From an uncultured Prevotellaceae bacterium (lineage in GTDB: Bacteria; Bacteroidota; Bacteroidia; Bacteroidales; Bacteroidaceae): DNA of 64,000 nucleotides. A program made the position numbers and the translations under genes. Below, one piece after another: positions 52,918 through 61,563 of this stretch (position 1 is its first letter; every line of letters starts with the position of its first letter). Under the pieces are notes generated by a model that did no database searches, was not told the origin of the DNA, and worked only from the letters and a program-made list of their open reading frames with translations. The DNA lies in NCBI GenBank assembly GCA_900315095.1, contig OMXS01000001.1, positions 1-64,000 on the forward strand, in the 5' to 3' direction.

Positions 52918-52949
52918 TGGTTTTTCGCTCACTTAATCGTAACTTTGCA
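52918..52949 (+). promoter_or_regulatory. Promoter of the GH3 gene, copy of a repeated module
   Basis: TTTG (52916-52919) and TAACTTTG (52940-52947). The 32 bp nearly match the cysS promoter at 40481-40512 (two differences). Confidence 0.7.
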
Positions 52950-52990
52950 GGCGAAAAGGAAATCAATACCTGACTGTAGAATTATTTAAA

Positions 52991-54544
52991 ATGAGTCTAA
53001 CAGGAATTATTAGGAATGTGTTTGTGCCGCGACAGAAGAAACTGTTGTTGCATAATAGTGCGCCGTTGCAGTTGCAACAGGCGGCATTGGAGCATCTGGT
53101 GGAGTGCGGCAAGAACACGGAATACGGGCAGAAGCACTCTTTCAACGCCATAAAGAACTATAACGACTTCTCGCAAATGGTGCCTCTGAACACCTACGAG
53201 GAGTTGAAGGGCGACATCGACCGTATGCGTCACGGCGAGCAGAGCGTGCTGTGGCCGGGACAAGTGAAGTGGTACGCCAAATCATCGGGCACCACCAACG
53301 ACAAGTCGAAGTTCATCCCGGTAAGTTCGGAGGGTCTTCAGACGATGCATTATCAAGGAGGTAAGGATGCCGTAGCGATGTATCTGGCGAACAATCCGAA
53401 AAGTAAGTTGTTCGACGGAAAGGCACTTATCCTCGGCGGAAGCCATTCGCCGAACTACAACTTGCCTGGTTCGCTGGTGGGAGACCTCAGCGCTATCCTC
53501 ATAGAGAACATCAACCCGATGGCCAATTTCGTGCGTGTGCCAAGCAAGAAAACGGCATTGCTGAGCGACTTCGAATTGAAGCGCGACCGCATAGCGCATG
53601 AGACGATAGACAAGAACGTCACCAATCTGAGCGGCGTACCGTCGTGGATGCTCTCGGTACTGATGCGAGTTATGGAACTCTCTGGCAAGCAGCACCTCAA
53701 CGAGGTGTGGCCAAACCTGGAGGTGTTCTTCCACGGTGGCGTGGCGTTCACACCCTACCGCAAGCAATACGAGCAACTGATTACCTCGCCAAACATGCAC
53801 TATATGGAGACATATAACGCCAGCGAGGGATTCTTCGGACTTCAGAACGACCCTTCGGATGCGTCGATGCAGTTGATGCTCGACTACGGAGTGTTCTACG
53901 AGTTCATTCCTATGGACAAGTTCCCCGATGCTATTGGCTCGGCAGGAATGGCGCGCCAGCAACTGGAACCAGAGAAGCAGCCGTGCATAGTGCCGCTCGA
54001 AGGAGTGGAGGTGGGCGTAAACTACGCTATGGTTATCAGCACCACATGCGGCCTTTGGCGCTATGTCATCGGCGACACGGTACGCTTCACCAGCGTGAAA
54101 CCTTATAAGTTCGTCATCACCGGACGCACAAAGCACTTCATAAATGCCTTCGGCGAGGAACTCATAGTTGACAATGCGGAGCAAGGACTTGCATACGCAT
54201 GCCACGAGACGGGTGCCGAGGTGCTGGAATACACCGCCGCTCCGGTATTCATGGACGGCAACGCGAAGTGCCGCCACCAATGGTTGATAGAGTTCTCTAA
54301 GCGTCCCGACTCGCTCGAACGCTTCAGAGACCTGCTCGACAAGAAACTCCAAGAGATAAACAGCGACTATGAGGCAAAGCGATATAAGGACATCACGCTT
54401 CAGCATCTTGAGATTATAGAGGCCCGCCGCGGACTTTTCGAGGAGTGGATGAAGTCGAGAGGCAAACTGGGCGGGCAGAACAAGGTGCCCCGTCTGAGCA
54501 ACAGCCGCGAGCATCTGGAGCAGTTGCTTGGAATGAATGATTGA
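52991..54544 (+). CDS. GH3 auxin-responsive promoter family acyl-adenylating enzyme
   Basis: The 517-residue protein is of the plant-GH3 type found in many Bacteroidetes. The ATP-binding segment is YAKSSGTTNDKSKFIPV (about 95-111); further motifs are MHYMETYNASEGFFG (about 268-282) and the hinge region VIGDTVRFTS and VITGRTKHFINAFGEEL (about 356-390). These enzymes join carboxylic acids to amino acids through an acyl-adenylate; the bacterial substrates are unknown. It heads a run with a Big_5 lipoprotein, a DUF3108 protein and an LpxL-like enzyme. Confidence 0.92.
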   Translation: MSLTGIIRNVFVPRQKKLLLHNSAPLQLQQAALEHLVECGKNTEYGQKHSFNAIKNYNDFSQMVPLNTYEELKGDIDRMRHGEQSVLWPGQVKWYAKSSGTTNDKSKFIPVSSEGLQTMHYQGGKDAVAMYLANNPKSKLFDGKALILGGSHSPNYNLPGSLVGDLSAILIENINPMANFVRVPSKKTALLSDFELKRDRIAHETIDKNVTNLSGVPSWMLSVLMRVMELSGKQHLNEVWPNLEVFFHGGVAFTPYRKQYEQLITSPNMHYMETYNASEGFFGLQNDPSDASMQLMLDYGVFYEFIPMDKFPDAIGSAGMARQQLEPEKQPCIVPLEGVEVGVNYAMVISTTCGLWRYVIGDTVRFTSVKPYKFVITGRTKHFINAFGEELIVDNAEQGLAYACHETGAEVLEYTAAPVFMDGNAKCRHQWLIEFSKRPDSLERFRDLLDKKLQEINSDYEAKRYKDITLQHLEIIEARRGLFEEWMKSRGKLGGQNKVPRLSNSREHLEQLLGMND

Positions 54545-54595
54545 CAGTCTCCCCACAAAAAATAAACTTTCTGAGGGGAAAAAAGTCAAAGAGAT

Positions 54596-56566
54596 ATGAT
54601 GAAAGAGATAAGAGATAAGAAACAAGTGATAAGAGGCGGGGTGCTGTTGCCACTTTGTCTCGTTCTGCTTATGCTCTTTTCATGCGCCAGAATGGGCAAT
54701 CCCGACGGCGGATGGTTTGACGAGACGCCGCCAAAGGTGATAGGCGCCACGCCTGCCGACAACTCCGTAAATGTTTCATCGCGCAAGATAAGCATCTTCT
54801 TCGATGAATATGTGAAACTGGAAAACGCCCAGGAGAAGGTGGTGGTGTGCCCTCCGCAACTGGAAATGCCCGAGATAAAGACGGCAGGAAAGCAGATAAA
54901 GATAGAGTTGAAGGACTCGCTCATTCCTAACACCACCTACACCATCGACTTCAGCGATGCCATTACAGACAATAACGAGGGAAACCCGATGGGCAACTAC
55001 ACCTACAGTTTCTCCACGGGCGACGCTATCGATACGCTCGAAGTGTCGGGAAGTGTGCTCGAAGCAGAGAATCTGGAGCCGATAAAGGGTATCCTCGTGG
55101 GACTCTATTCCAACCAAGCCGACTCCGCTTTCCAGACAGAGTCGATGCTAAGAGTGAGCCGTACAGACAGTCGCGGACGATTCGTGATACGCGGCATAGC
55201 ACCAGGCGACTACCGCATCTACGCCCTGATGGATGCCGACGGCGACTTCAAGTTCAAGCAGAAAAGCGAGAAAATAGCGTTCAATCATGACATCGTGACA
55301 CCTTGGTCAAGACCTGACGTAAGACAAGACACCATCTGGCTCGACTCACTCCGCATCAAGGACATCGAGAGAGTTGACTATACGCACTATATGCCCGATG
55401 ATATTGTACTGCGGGCATTCAACGAGGTACAGACAGACCGCTATCTCGTGAAGAGCGAGAGGAAAGAAGCCAACCGCTTCACTCTCTTCTATAGTTATGG
55501 CGGAGAGATGCCTGAGGTAAGAGGATTGGACTTCGACGACCGCAATGCGTTCATCATTGAGAAGAGCGAACGTCTGGATACGCTGACCTACTGGCTGCGC
55601 GACTCCACGCTCATCAACCGCGACACGCTGACAATAGCCCTCAGTTATATGGCTACTGACACCCTCGGGGTGCTCCAGCCGCGAACAGACACCCTGTCGT
55701 TGATATCGCGCGACACCTACGAAAAGCGTATGAAGCGCGAGCAAAAGAAATATGACGAGTGGAAGAAGAAACAAGACAAGGCCGAAAAGCGTGGCGACCC
55801 GTTCGAGACTGTTATGCCCGCAGAGGCGCTAAAGCCAAAATATAATGTCACTTCCGAACTGGCTCCCGACAAGAACCCGTTTGTTGTGTTCGATGTTCCT
55901 TTGCAACAGGCGGACAGTAATGCTGTTCACTTGTATTCAAAGATAGACACCTTGTGGTATCGTTCGCCCTTCGTGCTTCAGAAACGCACAGGATCAGAAC
56001 GCATCTATGACATCCTTGGCGAGTGGCGTCCAGACATAGAGTACAGCCTTGAGATTGACTCTGCCGCCTTCATCGATATCTATGGCCACGCGGCAAATGC
56101 TTTCAAGCAGGGATTTAAGGTGAAGTCGAACGATGACTACAGCACGGTGATAGTGAACATTAGCGGCCTTGAGAACAAGAATCTTGTGGTGCAGTTGCTC
56201 AACAAGAACGACTCGCCTGTGAAAGAGGCGAATGCCAACAACGGCACAGCAGAGTTCTTCTACGTCAATCCCGGCACATATTACATGCGTCTCTTCGTCG
56301 ACGAGAACAACAACGGAGTGTGGGACACGGGCTGTTATGCCGAGGACAGACAGGCAGAAGAGGTGTATTACTATAATGAAGAACTGGAGTGCAAGGCGAA
56401 ATGGGACATTCCGTTGTCGTGGTCGCCTACTGCCATACCTCTCACTCAACAGAAACCGTCGGTGATAGTGAAGCAGAAGCCTGACAAAGAAAAGAAGATA
56501 AGAAACAGGAATGAGAAAAGGGCACGCGACAAAGGTATAGAATATATTCCAAATGATAAGTTATAG
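54596..56566 (+). CDS. Lipoprotein with Big_5 (Ig-like) domain
   Basis: The 656-residue protein has a lipoprotein signal with Cys30 (LLMLFSC). It starts, after a short linker, with PPKVIGATPADNSVNVSSRKISIFFDEYV, the opening of the Big_5 Ig-like fold (about 44-140, read in parts). Further beta domains follow, and a Lys/Glu-rich coil lies around 375-400. The family is common in Bacteroidetes and of unknown role in the envelope. The first codons (54603-54637) consist of heptamers such as AAGAGAT (twice) and AAGTGAT, so the start region is repeat-derived; the true start may be slightly later. Confidence 0.8.
   Translation: MMKEIRDKKQVIRGGVLLPLCLVLLMLFSCARMGNPDGGWFDETPPKVIGATPADNSVNVSSRKISIFFDEYVKLENAQEKVVVCPPQLEMPEIKTAGKQIKIELKDSLIPNTTYTIDFSDAITDNNEGNPMGNYTYSFSTGDAIDTLEVSGSVLEAENLEPIKGILVGLYSNQADSAFQTESMLRVSRTDSRGRFVIRGIAPGDYRIYALMDADGDFKFKQKSEKIAFNHDIVTPWSRPDVRQDTIWLDSLRIKDIERVDYTHYMPDDIVLRAFNEVQTDRYLVKSERKEANRFTLFYSYGGEMPEVRGLDFDDRNAFIIEKSERLDTLTYWLRDSTLINRDTLTIALSYMATDTLGVLQPRTDTLSLISRDTYEKRMKREQKKYDEWKKKQDKAEKRGDPFETVMPAEALKPKYNVTSELAPDKNPFVVFDVPLQQADSNAVHLYSKIDTLWYRSPFVLQKRTGSERIYDILGEWRPDIEYSLEIDSAAFIDIYGHAANAFKQGFKVKSNDDYSTVIVNISGLENKNLVVQLLNKNDSPVKEANANNGTAEFFYVNPGTYYMRLFVDENNNGVWDTGCYAEDRQAEEVYYYNEELECKAKWDIPLSWSPTAIPLTQQKPSVIVKQKPDKEKKIRNRNEKRARDKGIEYIPNDKL
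54603..54637 (+). repeat. Heptanucleotide array in the N-terminal codons
   Basis: AAGAGAT, AAGAGAT, AAGAAAC, AAGTGAT and AAGAGGC lie directly after the ATG of the Big_5 lipoprotein. The GTGATAAGAGATAA string also occurs, inverted, at the 3' end of the TPR gene (near 12385-12400). Confidence 0.55.
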
Positions 56567-56622
56567 TTAGTCCGGCAGGGCATACTTGTATGACCTTTCG
56601 GCAAACAATAAAAACAAAGAAT

Positions 56623-57429
56623 ATGAAAAAACTGATTCTCTCGATAATCACTTCAATGGCTTTTGCCATTGGTGCTTCCGCCCAGTGTACGTTCCGCAAC
56701 ACGGCGTTCGAATCGGGCGAGTCGCTGACATACAACGTCTACTACAACTGGAAGTTCGTATGGGTGAAGGCAGGGTCGGCTTCTATGTCAGTCTATAAGT
56801 CTTATTTCAAGGGAAAAGACGCCTACCGCGCATCGCTGGTGACAAGAGGCAACGATAAGGCCGACAAGATGTTTGTGCTCCGCGACACACTACTCACATA
56901 CTGCACTCCCGAACTTGTGCCGCTCTATTTTCGCAAGGGCGCAAACGAAGGGAAGCGTTATGTGGTTGACGAGGTGTGGTACACCTACGGCGGAGGGCTG
57001 ACAAAGATGCGCCAGCACCGTCAACATAAGGACGGAACGCATAGTTGGATGAACTCCTCTAAGAAGGAGTGCGTCTATGACATGCTAAGCATCTTCCTCA
57101 GAGCACGCAGTTTCGACCCTTCCAACTGGACCAAAGGACATGAGGTGAAGTTCCCTATTGCCGACGGCAACAGCGTGGATAACGCAATACTTCGCTACCG
57201 CGGAAAGTCGACGGTGAAAGCAGACAACGGCAAGAAATACCGCTGCCTGGAACTCTCTTACATGGAATTGGAAAAAGGAAAATACAAGGAGATTGTGCGT
57301 TTTTACGTCACCGATGACAAGAATCATGTGCCTGTGCGGCTCGACATGTTCTTACGCTTCGGCTCAGCCAAGGCTTTCCTCAATGGAATGCACGGGGTGA
57401 AGAACCCGCTTACAAGCGTTGTTAAATGA
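56623..57429 (+). CDS. DUF3108 family protein (exported)
   Basis: The 268-residue protein starts at the ATG at 56623 (MKKLILSIITSMAFAIGASAQ, a signal peptide); the longer frame has no signal-like start. It matches DUF3108, a periplasmic beta-rich family of unknown role, with FESGESLTYNVYYNWKFVWVKAG (about 28-50, in parts) and RFYVTDDKNHVPVRLDM at the C-terminus. It sits between the Big_5 lipoprotein and the LpxL-like enzyme. Confidence 0.85.
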   Translation: MKKLILSIITSMAFAIGASAQCTFRNTAFESGESLTYNVYYNWKFVWVKAGSASMSVYKSYFKGKDAYRASLVTRGNDKADKMFVLRDTLLTYCTPELVPLYFRKGANEGKRYVVDEVWYTYGGGLTKMRQHRQHKDGTHSWMNSSKKECVYDMLSIFLRARSFDPSNWTKGHEVKFPIADGNSVDNAILRYRGKSTVKADNGKKYRCLELSYMELEKGKYKEIVRFYVTDDKNHVPVRLDMFLRFGSAKAFLNGMHGVKNPLTSVVK

Positions 57430-57430
57430 A

Positions 57431-57501
57431 AAGTGAGGACTGAGAACGGAGCGGTGAACTAAGTTCGTTATGCGTCTTTCCTCTTCTTTACTGCTCACTC
57501 C
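57431..57501 (+). repeat. Heptamer arms between DUF3108 and LpxL genes
   Basis: Left arm AAGTGAG, GACTGAG, AACGGAG, CGGTGAA (57431-57458); right arm of inverted 7-mers (57481-57501). The layout, two heptamer arms with a spacer, is the same as after metK and in miaB. Confidence 0.5.
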
Positions 57502-57516
57502 ACCAATATAAACGAT

Positions 57517-58485
57517 ATGTACAAAATAGTCAAGGCTTTATTTTACACAGTTTCGTTGCTTCCCTATTGCGTTCTTTACGTGATAGCCGATTTCTTTTAC
57601 CTTATTATATATTATATAGTGGGTTACAGAAAACGTGTGGTGAAGAAGAATCTTGCCAAGGCTTTCCCTGAGAAAAGCGACAAGGAACGCAAGGAAATTG
57701 AGCGTAAATTCTACCGTTGGCTATGCGACTATTTCGTGGAAACACTGAAACTTCTCAGCGTTAGCGACAAGACATTCTTGAAACATGTGCGTTTCGAGGG
57801 ATTTGATGTTGTGGAGCAATGCTTCGCCGAAGGACAAGACTGTGCAGGAATTTTGGGACATTGCGGCAATTGGGAGTATCTTTCAGCATCCGACCTAGGG
57901 CTTACCTCGTGGGGATTCCGCGCCGTTGACAATGGTAGCAAGGCCACATCGAAGGCTGCTGTGTGCGGACTTATTTATCATCCGCTAAGCAACAAGATAT
58001 TCGACCGCCTCTTCCTTGAAATCCGTCAAGCAATGCGCGGTGTTTGTGTTCCAAAGAAAGACATTCTGAGATACCTCGTTAATTATCGTCGAGAGGGACG
58101 AAAGACTCTGTTCGGTTATATCGCCGACCAGGCTCCTAAGTGGGAAAACATTCACTTGTGGCTTGATTTCCTCAATCAGGAAACGCCTGTATTCACGGGT
58201 GCTGAGCGCATTCTAAGCAAGATGAACAATGCTGTTTTCTATATTGATGTGGAGCGACCGCGCCGCGGACAGTATGTTTTCACATATAAACTGATGACAC
58301 GCGAGCCTTCAAAAATGGAGCATGGGGAACTTACAAGGCAATATTTTAAGTTACTGGAGAACAGCATACGCCGCAATCCTTCTATTTACCTGTGGACTCA
58401 CGACCGCTGGAAGCGCACGCGAGAGGAGTTTGAACGCCGCTACGTAGTGAAAAACGGACATGTTGTTCGTAATGCTGAAAGTTGA
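57517..58485 (+). CDS. Lipid A lauroyl/myristoyl acyltransferase-like protein (LpxL/HtrB)
   Basis: The 322-residue protein has an N-terminal membrane helix (about 8-36) and the HxxxxE active site in GHCGNWE (about 113-119), with GYIADQAP and the FTGAERI segment of the lysophospholipid/lipid A acyltransferase family. It adds a secondary acyl chain to lipid A at the inner membrane. Together with the DUF3108 and Big_5 genes upstream it suggests envelope biogenesis. Confidence 0.9.
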   Translation: MYKIVKALFYTVSLLPYCVLYVIADFFYLIIYYIVGYRKRVVKKNLAKAFPEKSDKERKEIERKFYRWLCDYFVETLKLLSVSDKTFLKHVRFEGFDVVEQCFAEGQDCAGILGHCGNWEYLSASDLGLTSWGFRAVDNGSKATSKAAVCGLIYHPLSNKIFDRLFLEIRQAMRGVCVPKKDILRYLVNYRREGRKTLFGYIADQAPKWENIHLWLDFLNQETPVFTGAERILSKMNNAVFYIDVERPRRGQYVFTYKLMTREPSKMEHGELTRQYFKLLENSIRRNPSIYLWTHDRWKRTREEFERRYVVKNGHVVRNAES

Positions 58486-58544
58486 ATTTCGCGTCTCTAT
58501 TTCACTTTAAAAGTGCCTTTTCATATAGAAAGAAGCGACATCTT

Positions 58545-59387
58545 TCAGAATTTCGAAACCTCTTCTTTTACTCTTTTAGAAACTTCCTTGTTAAGATGAG
58601 GGAAGAAAGTGATGCCTGTGATGCGCTCAACCTCGCTTATTGATGTCATACATTGTTCGTCGCTAAGATGCTCGTCGGTGTTAGGACATATGAAACCCAC
58701 ACCCTTCGGCTCGTCTTCAAGAGTCACAACAACCTTAAAGAATGCTTCGGGAACCACAATATGGTTGCTGCCAATGGTATCGTGATGGTCGCCTTCAAGT
58801 ATCGGCCCGCACACAATAAGTATGCTTCCGTAACGCTCTGCCCAGTGGCGGCATCTCATTTCCACTGAATTCCAATAACCGCTGTTCAGAGTATAGTCTT
58901 GCGGGCAGATGTTTGTGAGCAGGAAAGTGTCATACATTGCCTCGCTATCCCATTTGTTGTCACCTGCAGGACACATGTGACCCTTGCTCCATCCGCCATC
59001 ACGATAGTCGCTATATGTAGCACGCGGAGCGCTCACGTCATAGTCTTCATGGAACGCACGGTTTGGTCTCTTCACCTTTCCTGTAGTATGTTCTCTGGTC
59101 AGTTCCCATGCTACCCAGTTAGGAATGCGCCTATCTTCGTTATACGAAACGGTATATGCTTTCCTCACTAATATCTTCTCAGCACGGTCAAGCAGCGTAG
59201 CGGGAATGTCAAAACGGCCAGTCGACTGAGTCTTTCGCACCTTGCTGACAGTATTATCCTGCTTTGTCTCAACCGCAGCGGGCTGTTCTTGGCTTGTCCT
59301 GCGTGTCGCCAATCGGGCACGGAGACAACTCGTAGTGAGTGTTGCAACCAATATCAGCGCAACAAAAGAAATATAACTCTTTTTCAT
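58545..59387 (-). CDS. DNA/RNA non-specific endonuclease, lipoprotein
   Basis: The 280-residue protein has a lipobox Cys21 (LTTSC) and a NUC1-type nuclease domain (about 70-265). The catalytic His137 lies in SKGHMCPAGDN, so the usual DRGH motif reads SKGH; the metal-binding NICPQDYTLNSGYWNSVE (in part) is intact. Such anchored nucleases degrade external nucleic acid for food or phosphate. The gene lies opposite to its neighbours on the left and is 24 bp downstream of the PAP2 gene on the same strand. Confidence 0.9.
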   Translation of the reverse strand: MKKSYISFVALILVATLTTSCLRARLATRRTSQEQPAAVETKQDNTVSKVRKTQSTGRFDIPATLLDRAEKILVRKAYTVSYNEDRRIPNWVAWELTREHTTGKVKRPNRAFHEDYDVSAPRATYSDYRDGGWSKGHMCPAGDNKWDSEAMYDTFLLTNICPQDYTLNSGYWNSVEMRCRHWAERYGSILIVCGPILEGDHHDTIGSNHIVVPEAFFKVVVTLEDEPKGVGFICPNTDEHLSDEQCMTSISEVERITGITFFPHLNKEVSKRVKEEVSKF

Positions 59388-59410
59388 TTAGTAATCCTTA
59401 CTTCTTACAC

Positions 59411-60370
59411 TTAAATCTTTAATCTTTTTGAAACGTACATTAAAACGAGATAGAACACAACTGCCGTAATAAAACCTGCAATAGCATCAATGGCATAGTG
59501 GGCCTGTATGTAAACCGTTGCAAAGCAAAGCAGAACGTAAAGTGGCAGCAGCAACCATACGAGCCAACGCTTCTTGGTGTGCAATGCCAGCAACATCAGC
59601 ACCGTACTGCATCCCACGTGACTGCTCGGGAATGCTGCAGTGGGTCGCTCACCCGCCTCTTTGGCACTCTCAACCAACTGATAGAAAACGCCGTTAACAT
59701 CACCTGGCGACGGCAGGCACTCCTGATGGTTATTGAAATAGAGTCCGAGGTCGGGGAAAACACCCTTTGCTATCTGGTCAACACCTACGGCATTGAAATA
59801 GAATGTCGGTCCGACAACGGGCACAAAGATAAAGATGACATAATAAAGGAAGAACGAAGCAAGCACGACGAATGCCGCACGATGAAATTCCTCGTATCGA
59901 ACGAAGAAATAGAACAGCAGCACCAGCACTATCATAGGATAGTAGGAGGCGTAGCCGAGATCCATCAGTTCACTGAAGATGTGGCTCGGTATTGTCTTTG
60001 AGAACAGCAATGCAGGCTGACATCCGAAAAGACTCTGCTCCCAAGAGGCAAACAAATGGTCGAGGTTCGGGAACATGCGGTTAATCTCGTAGGTGTCAGG
60101 ATACCACCAGGAGAGAAGTGCCAACTGGGCAAAAACGCGAAAAGAAAGCGTCAGACGACATGGCCACATGCGATAAACAGCCCATAGTGCTGCGGTGAGA
60201 GCAATCACCCGGGCACGTCCCCACAGCATTGCCTTGGGATTAACAACATCGGTGTAACAGAAAAGAACTATCAACGTGGTGAGTATCAGATATGCCATCA
60301 CCACCCATTCCACTGCTAAGAGTCCTTTCAGAGGTTTCTTCTCTGCCGTTATATATTTCTTTAAGTTCAT
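59411..60370 (-). CDS. PAP2 superfamily membrane phosphatase/transferase
   Basis: The 319-residue protein has six to eight membrane helices and the PAP2 residues: FPSSHVG (the PSGH-like motif, about 245-251) and YIQAHYAIDAIAGF (last histidine, about 287-300). The larger N-terminal half is like inositol-phosphorylceramide synthases of the AUR1 type, which occur in Bacteroidetes sphingolipid synthesis. The epimerase-like gene lies 6 bp upstream and is probably co-transcribed. The lipid role is inference. Confidence 0.8.
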   Translation of the reverse strand: MNLKKYITAEKKPLKGLLAVEWVVMAYLILTTLIVLFCYTDVVNPKAMLWGRARVIALTAALWAVYRMWPCRLTLSFRVFAQLALLSWWYPDTYEINRMFPNLDHLFASWEQSLFGCQPALLFSKTIPSHIFSELMDLGYASYYPMIVLVLLFYFFVRYEEFHRAAFVVLASFFLYYVIFIFVPVVGPTFYFNAVGVDQIAKGVFPDLGLYFNNHQECLPSPGDVNGVFYQLVESAKEAGERPTAAFPSSHVGCSTVLMLLALHTKKRWLVWLLLPLYVLLCFATVYIQAHYAIDAIAGFITAVVFYLVLMYVSKRLKI

Positions 60371-60376
60371 TGCTAA

Positions 60377-61369
60377 CTATATCCAACCATTCTCTTTATA
60401 CCATTTAACGGAGCGTCGAACGCCCTCTTCCAGTTCCACGGTGGGCTGATATCCCAGTTCCTCACGCGCCGGAGTGATGTCGCAGAGCCAATTGCGTTGT
60501 CTCATAATGTTATACTTGTCATCGTTGAGAGCAGTTATCTTGTGACTTATCCTACTGTAACGCTCGCCGAGGAACGTCACACCACGAAGCACAACTAGCG
60601 GTGCCTTGATGCGCAACAGACCGCGAACGTTGAGGTATTTCTTCAGCAAGTTGCTGAACATCTGCGACGAATAGCTACGGCCGTCGGTAAGGAAATAATG
60701 TCCTCCAACAGGTCCTCGTTCCAATGCAAGGAACACCGCCTGCACCACATCCGCAACATAGACAAAAGTGATAATTTGAGGTTGATAACCAACAGCAAAG
60801 TCAACATGACTCTTTATGCTCTTTGCCATCATGAAATAGTCACGTTCGCGTGGACCATAAACGCCCGTTGGGCGAAGTATAACGTATGGTAAAGATGCCT
60901 GTTGGTGCAGGAAATTCTCTGCGGCCAGCTTGCTCTGTCCGTATGCTGTGTTTGGAACGGGAGTGTCTTTATCGGTAATCTCGCGGTAAGGCATCTGCTC
61001 ACGGGCAGGACCAAAGACACTGAGGCTGCTGAGATAGACGAACTTCTTCATCGGCATTTGCAGCGACAGCAGAGCGTTTACGAGGTGTTTCGTCCCCTCT
61101 GTGTTCACACGGAAGAAATCGTTTCTGTTGAGACATTTCGTCACACCGGCAGCATGCACCACATAGTCAAACTTATGTGGCGCGAGTGCTGTGCGCAGTT
61201 GTTCCTCGCTGTCAAGGTTTAGTTCTATGAAGTTTATGCGCTCATCGCTGACATATTGCCTCGAACTAGTGCCTCTAACAGCAGCCCACACCTCCATGCC
61301 ACGGTTCAATGCCTCTTCAACAATGAAACTCCCGATGAATCCCGTGGCACCAGTAATAAGAATTTTCAT
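60377..61369 (-). CDS. NAD(P)-dependent epimerase/dehydratase family protein
   Basis: I start the 330-residue protein at the ATG at 61369 (MKILITGATGFIGSFIVEEAL), since the promoter (61375-61382) lies in the longer frame. It has the GxTGFIG nucleotide motif (about 7-13), an SSLSVFG serine (about 120) and the catalytic YGQSK (about 147-151). Members of this extended SDR family include sugar epimerases and 3-ketosteroid or ceramide reductases. Pairing with a PAP2 gene suggests lipid metabolism, perhaps sphingolipids, but it is not proven. Confidence 0.85.
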   Translation of the reverse strand: MKILITGATGFIGSFIVEEALNRGMEVWAAVRGTSSRQYVSDERINFIELNLDSEEQLRTALAPHKFDYVVHAAGVTKCLNRNDFFRVNTEGTKHLVNALLSLQMPMKKFVYLSSLSVFGPAREQMPYREITDKDTPVPNTAYGQSKLAAENFLHQQASLPYVILRPTGVYGPRERDYFMMAKSIKSHVDFAVGYQPQIITFVYVADVVQAVFLALERGPVGGHYFLTDGRSYSSQMFSNLLKKYLNVRGLLRIKAPLVVLRGVTFLGERYSRISHKITALNDDKYNIMRQRNWLCDITPAREELGYQPTVELEEGVRRSVKWYKENGWI

Positions 61370-61374
61370 GCCTG

Positions 61375-61382
61375 CAAAGTTA
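61375..61382 (-). promoter_or_regulatory. -7 box of the epimerase gene (leaderless)
   Basis: Minus-strand TAACTTTG ends 6 nt before the ATG at 61369, so transcription probably begins at the start codon itself. Confidence 0.6.
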
Positions 61383-61529
61383 ATCAGAAAAAACGAGTAT
61401 GTGAACAAAAAAACTGTTATTTTATATTTTATGAACAAAAATCACATTTCCATAAGTGGCAAAAAGCCCATTCAATCAAAAAAAAGTAAAATATTAAAGA
61501 TATTTTATGATATATTCAGAAAAAAACAT

Positions 61530-61537
61530 TATCTTCG
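61530..61537 (+). promoter_or_regulatory. -7 box of rnr (variant)
   Basis: TATCTTCG resembles TAnnTTTG, 27 bp before the ATG at 61564, and lies inside the longer frame, which excludes the start at 61507. Confidence 0.45.
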
Positions 61538-61563
61538 CACTTGAATATCAACTCTATTGGCTT

